Source of the DNA: Tanytarsus gracilentus
Taxonomy: Eukaryota > Arthropoda > Insecta > Diptera > Chironomidae
Direction of reading: 5' to 3'
DNA length: 64,000 nt
Assembly: GCA_038502055.1 (NCBI GenBank)
Contig: JAXRKN010000042.1
Span: 4,510,001-4,574,000, forward strand
Positions 59,202-64,000 of the stretch are shown here, piece after piece. The notes under the pieces are model-generated. The model did not search any database, was not told the origin of the DNA, and saw only the letters and a program-made list of their open reading frames with translations. The number at the start of each line of letters is the position of its first letter. The first letter of the stretch is position 1. A program made the translations under genes and the position numbers.

Positions 59202-61192
59202 AGTTCTTAAAGTGTGTTTTGAAATAAGTATGAAAGATTTTCAAGTGGTTGGCTTTCTTTCAAACTTTTTATATTTTTTCTACTCAATCCCCATCATACA
59301 CATACACCCAACCTGACCCTTTATTTTTCTTCTTTTGACGTTCGTTTTACATTATTTCCTTGTACTTTTGCTCCGCTTTTTTCAGTGTAGTTTTTAATGG
59401 GGTGGCGTAAGTCTCAAGTCACTTCAGCGCTCTCGTCGTCCGAAAAAAATGTCCCAGGCAGGATAATATTATAAAGTTTAAAATTGAGAAATCAAAGATT
59501 TGAACATTTTTCACTGGGTTTTCTTTTTCAAACGAGAACGTTTTAATATTTTTGGTTGACTATTGTTTATTTTAAAAATTTTTTAACACGCACTCGAAAG
59601 AATATTAATTCTCGTCCTCTTTGACCATTAAAATCGCCTTTGTATCTTTTTTTTATTGATCCTTCTCACGAATGAGAACTATTTGCCACTTTTTTGTGAG
59701 TGCCGAAAAATTAAAGTTTATCGAGTTTATCCGATTTTCAATCAAGTTTCACGATGATTTGCAGAGTGGAGAGGCATAAAATTTATGAGCTCCTAAATCC
59801 TATATTACGAGTAAGTAAATACATCGTGGAGTGTAAATCGATATCTTTTCAGCACGAGATACTTTAAGGGAGCGTTTGTTTGTGAAATTTGACAACAAAG
59901 ATTTTTGTCGAAGAATTTTATCCATTCTGCTTTTCACGCACAATCGAGGTTTTTCTTCTTTGACATTCTCCACTTTTTAAGGTTTCGTCTCACCTTTAAG
60001 TGTTAAATTTCAACACAAAAAATACAATTCATTCTCCTTATTTAGGAAATTTTTATGGGCCATCGTAAAATGAAACGTGTTTGAAATGCAGTGTGAGCAT
60101 GGAATATAAAAATTTAGAAAATCCTTGATAATTTTCTAGATTCCCCGTGTTGACTTAAGGTGAAATTAAGTAAACCCAGATTTAAAAAAAATTAAAGGCA
60201 TTTTGTTTTATGTTTAAAAAGATTTTCTAATGCGACAAAAAATTTAAATTTTGGTTGGAACTACGAAATTTTTAATAAATCAGCTTGTATTGAGGGAATA
60301 AATATTGTTTTAGAAACGTTGAAAATTTGTAAATTCGAATGCTTATCACCCTAAAATAAAGGGATAAAAATGATATCGAAATCATGTTAATATCGTAGAA
60401 AAAATCATAATATCGTGTTAAGCATCGTATTCCTAATAAGATGCGCATCTTAAAGAGATGTGCAAGGGCGTGGAACTCCCATATAAATTATATAAATTTG
60501 AAATTTATATATATAAATTATATAAATTTATTGAAATTTTAAACTTAAAGGCCCGCCCTAGAGAGTACCCAAATTTAAGTTGTGAAAAAAATTTAATATT
60601 TTTTAAAACTTTGGGACGATTAGTGAGTTTGTCAAGTGACTTAGAAAACTAAAAAGTATTTGAAAAACTTTCTTTGTTGTTTCTCTTTCAAATACTTTTT
60701 GTTTAGAACTATTTACATTAAAAATTTTATATTAACAAAATTTTCTCCGGGTCCCCGGAATCTCATTCCCCGAGGAATTGAGAAACTCTAATCGTAATAT
60801 CATTAGTTTTATCATGCTCATGTATAAAATGAAGAGTTGAATAAACTAAGAAAAAATATCGTACTATAAAATCGTGATATCGCGATATATCGTAAACTTT
60901 TAGTATAAATTAATAAAATAATGAATGTATAAAATTAACTTCGAATCCAATCGGGCGATACGCTTTTCTCTCAACAAAAATTTATTTGAGTGATTTTTAA
61001 GACATTTCGCACAAAACACTTTTAAAGCTCAAACTTGCCGCTGCATTGCCTTCATTAGAATTTGATGTTTTTTACTACTTTTCTTTCTTGATGAATTAAA
61101 TATTTTGGGACAAAAATTATCGAAGAGAATGTTTCAGTCATTAAATCATTAATGAGAATCACAATGAAGAAAGTTATTAATGTGTGGCTTAC
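59202..61192. other. AT-rich stretch, presumed orb2 intron
   Basis: Contains AAAGGCCCGCCCTAGAGAG at about 60550 (inverted family-G piece) and an imperfect TATAAATTATATAAATTT run at about 60480-60530. No gene seen. Confidence 0.4.
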
Positions 61193-61222
61193 CAGGTATA
61201 AATTCATGAAAATCCAATTTTC
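61193..61222 (-). CDS. orb2: Candidate 30-nt orb2 microexon
   Basis: Minus strand: a long T tract ending TTTTGCAG, 30 bases, then GTAAGCC. It reads (n)GA AAA TTG GAT TTT CAT GAA TTT ATA CCT G, i.e. KLDFHEFIP with phase-1 ends. Joining to the first visible orb2 exon (45246, which needs phase 1) gives ...FIPGKPFYQCDD in frame. Vertebrate CPEB2-4 genes have short alternative exons just before RRM1. Distance is 16 kb, so the link is an inference. Confidence 0.4.
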
Positions 61223-61309
61223 CTGCAAAAAAAAGAAAAAATTTATTAAAGCACAAATTGATAGAGAGTTCTTCATTTTATTAGCTTCGCTCTGACTTAA
61301 TTTTGGATT

Positions 61310-61512
61310 CTTTCTAATCCAGTTTTCAGCCCCTAGTGCCAAGGCATTACATTGTACAATATCAAAACATATACTCAAATGAACCCTCCAAACTGGCGAA
61401 AACAGAAATCGGTTGATCCTACGAGTAGTTAGAGCCATTTAAGACAAGGGGTCTAATCTAAGACAGCAACGCTATTGAAAATGGCAACGCCATTTGCTTA
61501 CCCATCGTGTTG
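61310..61512 (-). mobile_element. Internally deleted family-D element
   Basis: Reads from the right end (CCCCTAGTGCCAAGG, ATTACATTGTACAATATC) straight to the left border (CTAATCTAAGACAGC, TGGCAACGCCATTTGC, CCCATCGTGTTGT), with no satellite units between. It shows what both ends look like without the satellite cargo. Confidence 0.6.
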
Positions 61513-61803
61513 TGTAATTTTTACAAATTGAAGCTGTTGATTTCTGTAAATTTCGTGTAAACTCTACTCAACAAAAAGTTATTTATTCCAAGTGGTCAAC
61601 ATTCAATTAAAGTTGTTTGTAAGAAATGTTAATTAAATGTGATTTTTATGAATAAATCGATGAATATTATTTATTAAAGCGACGACAATTAATTTAGATT
61701 AAGATAAAAAATAAGTGAATTAGTAATAATAATTAGTAATAATAGAACAATTTTAGTTCCGCTAAATGTTTTTTGAGCAATTCGAATATATGATAAATTT
61801 CAA

Positions 61804-61993
61804 AGGCTGAGAACATAGAGGTAGGTGGGCTCGCCAAGGCCCACAAAACTCTAAGAAAATTTAAAGTTTAGAGGATGATAGGCAAACGAAAAAAGATTAC
61901 TTGTATAATTTTTTTAAAAATCAGTTATTGTCTTTGTTACTAAGATCCGCCAAGGCCCGTCAAAGCCCGCAATATATTGATGTTCTCAGGTCT
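61804..61993. mobile_element. MITE with AGGCTGAGAACAT ends, longer copy
   Basis: AGGCTGAGAACAT at 61804-61816 and ATGTTCTCAGG at 61980-61990. Shares the GAGGTAGGTGGGC and CGCCAAGGCCC segments with 21837-21911 but has about 115 extra AT-rich bases in the middle. Confidence 0.6.
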
Positions 61994-62317
61994 GGATAAA
62001 TTTTAAATTTTACTGTGGTTTTGAAGAATTCAATAAAATTTAATTTAATGTATTATCCCTTAAATATTCATTTGATCTCATTGAGAAAAAAGAATAGTCT
62101 CATTATTTTCATGGTATACAATATGCGCATACAATCTTTTTTTCTTCACCCAGTATAAAAAATATAATTAAAGAGCCCAACCAAAAATTTTTATTCACAA
62201 ATAATAAAAAAAATAAAAAGCTTTTCGCTATAAAAACTTTTCGGTATCTTCCACTTCCTTTTGGCAATTTTATTTTTATTATTTTATTCTACCAGTAACA
62301 CAGAAAGAAGAGAAAAA

Positions 62318-63478
62318 AATGTTTCTAAACCCACTCGTGGGTGTTGCCGCGTAACCCACTTTTAACAGATCAGTATTGAAAATGTAACATGGGGAAGTCC
62401 TATGAAAAAGCCTTGGAGAAGCCAAAAGGGAAGCATAAGAAAATATTTTTTTGGTAAACGATACCCATGATAAACGATACCCATGAAGAAGACGACATGG
62501 ACGAAAAAAGAGACACCATTCAAATTTTTCTCAAAAATCCTCCTAGATTCGAAAATCACTTCCAGGAAAGCTGTAAAATGTGATTCAGGATTATAAATAA
62601 ACCTTAATGTATTAGCTATTACTCTGCAAAGATCAAATTTTTATCTCTAATCATTCAAGAAATACGAATATTCTGGATACGGATAATGACACGAAGAGCT
62701 TTTTTGAAAGTTCTACCCCAAAGCTCTCCCCCGATGATTTAAAAAATTAAAACCCGTTACGAAACTTGTTTTTTTATATCGTAATTTAAGCGTAATTGTG
62801 CAACTTTTTTAATTAATTAAAATTTAATTGAGTTACAAATTCATTCTTAAATTTGTTAAAAGCATAAAATCAGTAATTTAAATAATGATTAGGATTTAAA
62901 AAAATAAATAAAATTTCACGTTTTTAGCAGGGTGACGACAACTCAGGGGAAATTCACATTCAAAATTTTAATTTTAATCGCTGAATCACTTCGTGTCATT
63001 ATCCGTATCCAGCGAATATCTTTCTGAAATCCCAACAAAAAAAAGTGCCGAAAAAAAGGGTAAGTGACGCAGTTAATAAAATTAAATTCTCAGCATCTAC
63101 TAAGTATTTCTTGGCAAGGGAGGTCTTAAACGACGCGTCTTGAAAAGTTCTAACGAAAATTAACTAAATTTTTGATATTTAATCCACAAAATTTGGATTT
63201 AGCTCTCAAAAACTTCGCGTCACTTACCCTTTTTTTTATTTCGTCCATGTCGAAGAGAAATTTTGTATGAAAAACGGACATTATGGCCGTCTATGGCACG
63301 ACCTATGGTCATGACCCAAAAAATTCCTAAAATGTTCCAATATAGACCCTAAGAGCTATCATCTGAGGAAAACCCGAAGTCTCTAGCTGGCTTAGAAGCC
63401 GAGATCTCGATGGAAGAGACAGACGACGGAAATACGAGAATACGAGAATTACCACACTTTGTGTGGGTTACGCTAAAA
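62318..63478 (+). mobile_element. Family-A element, long copy without regular satellite array
   Basis: Left end TTTCTAAACCCACTCGTGGG, TTGCCGCGTAACCCACTTTT, CAGATCAGTATTG; right end TATGGCACGACCTATGGTC through 'gaagtctctagctggcttag' to GTGTGGGTTACGCTAAAAA. The interior 62450-63240 is unlike other copies, so it may be two separate ends with unrelated sequence between. Two GATACCCATGA motifs at 62460-62485 are satellite scraps. Confidence 0.5.
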
Positions 63479-63979
63479 ATGATGATGGTGCTGCTTCCCG
63501 CAATTGTCCGAATGAGATGACTATAAAGTCATTTTGTAAAAGCTCTCGTTTCTAATTTCTTTTGGTCACAGAGCATTTCCACAACATACGCGAGCTTTAT
63601 GCTATTTTACTCAACTTGATTGCAATACAGCTTAAAAAAGCTTTACAGTTTGTTGGTATTTATGTCCTTTTATTTTTTTCCATCCTCACTCGCGCAGTTT
63701 GTTTTTCTTCAAAAAAATCTTATGGTTTAATCCAAGGGATGAAAATTTTTGACAACTTTAAAAATTCAGAAACCATCATGAAATTTTCTAAAAATATAAA
63801 GTTACCATCCCTTTTTAATAACCCCAATCTCATTGCTGTATGTTTAAAAAAGGCAGTATAGTTTTTTTTTGCTTTTTTTTAAAAATAGTTTTTTAGTGTT
63901 TGGAAATAGAAAGATAATTTCGAGACGTCAATAAATTAGTGGAAGGGTAATTAAAGGTACTTTATGTTATACACGAATT
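63479..63979. other. AT-rich stretch
   Basis: No gene that I can support; the open frame 63562-63861 begins at a non-ATG codon and resembles nothing known to me. Confidence 0.4.
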
Positions 63980-64000
63980 ATAGCTTCGCTATATATTGTT
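63980..64000 (-). repeat. Start of another family-D right end at the window edge
   Basis: AATTATAGCTTCGCTATATA matches the reverse complement of the family-D terminus 'tatatagcggagctataat'. Confidence 0.4.

Noticed and set aside
61055..61438. 127-residue minus-strand frame
   Set aside because: It reads through a family-D element end and across the candidate microexon; not a gene in itself.
63562..63861. 99-residue plus-strand frame
   Set aside because: Starts at a non-ATG codon and has no recognisable similarity.

Overview
The window is a piece of an AT-rich animal nuclear genome, most likely an insect and plausibly a lower dipteran such as a midge. The evidence is spliced genes with short GT-AG introns, an insect-type orb2/CPEB gene, decayed non-LTR retrotransposons, a pogo/Tigger-like remnant, and very many short inverted-repeat elements and satellite-derived repeats. 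There is no sign of bacterial or organelle gene organisation. The species cannot be fixed from the sequence. The 120-bp satellite unit carries a ClaI site and recalls the Cla elements of Chironomus, but that is only a suggestion.

Layout. 1-6160 is repeat territory: a broken LINE endonuclease domain, TA-rich foldback elements, a 248-bp-arm hairpin and a decayed RG-rich gene. 6442-8355 (minus) is a three-exon cilium gene, CFAP157. Its first 33 codons and upstream region are repeated in a near-identical tandem duplication (8256-10975). 11570-13280 is satellite/MITE sequence. 13490-14869 (minus) is a complete four-exon CRAL-TRIO lipid-transfer gene. 14870-36300 holds no complete gene that I can see: LINE reverse-transcriptase fragments, many MITEs, satellite arrays, a 19-bp minisatellite, a probable SINE and long AT-rich stretches.

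36323-45246 (minus) carries the conserved 3' half of orb2: two RRMs and a zinc-binding ZZ-like domain, in six exons. A candidate 30-nt microexon lies far upstream at 61193-61222, so 45-64 kb is probably orb2 intron filled with repeats.

The most interesting object sits inside the 7-kb orb2 intron on the opposite (plus) strand. It is a seven-coding-exon gene (40742-43001, 635 aa) that I cannot name. Its protein has two PCNA-binding (PIP-box) motifs made by an internal exon duplication, basic nuclear signals, a SUMO-interacting motif, two Zn-binding clusters, a GIY-YIG-like nuclease signature and C-terminal zinc fingers. A perfect E2F-type site lies about 200 bp upstream of the start. A broken tandem paralogue (39352-40208) precedes it. 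Together these suggest an S-phase nuclease acting at PCNA/SUMO sites. That is inference from motifs.
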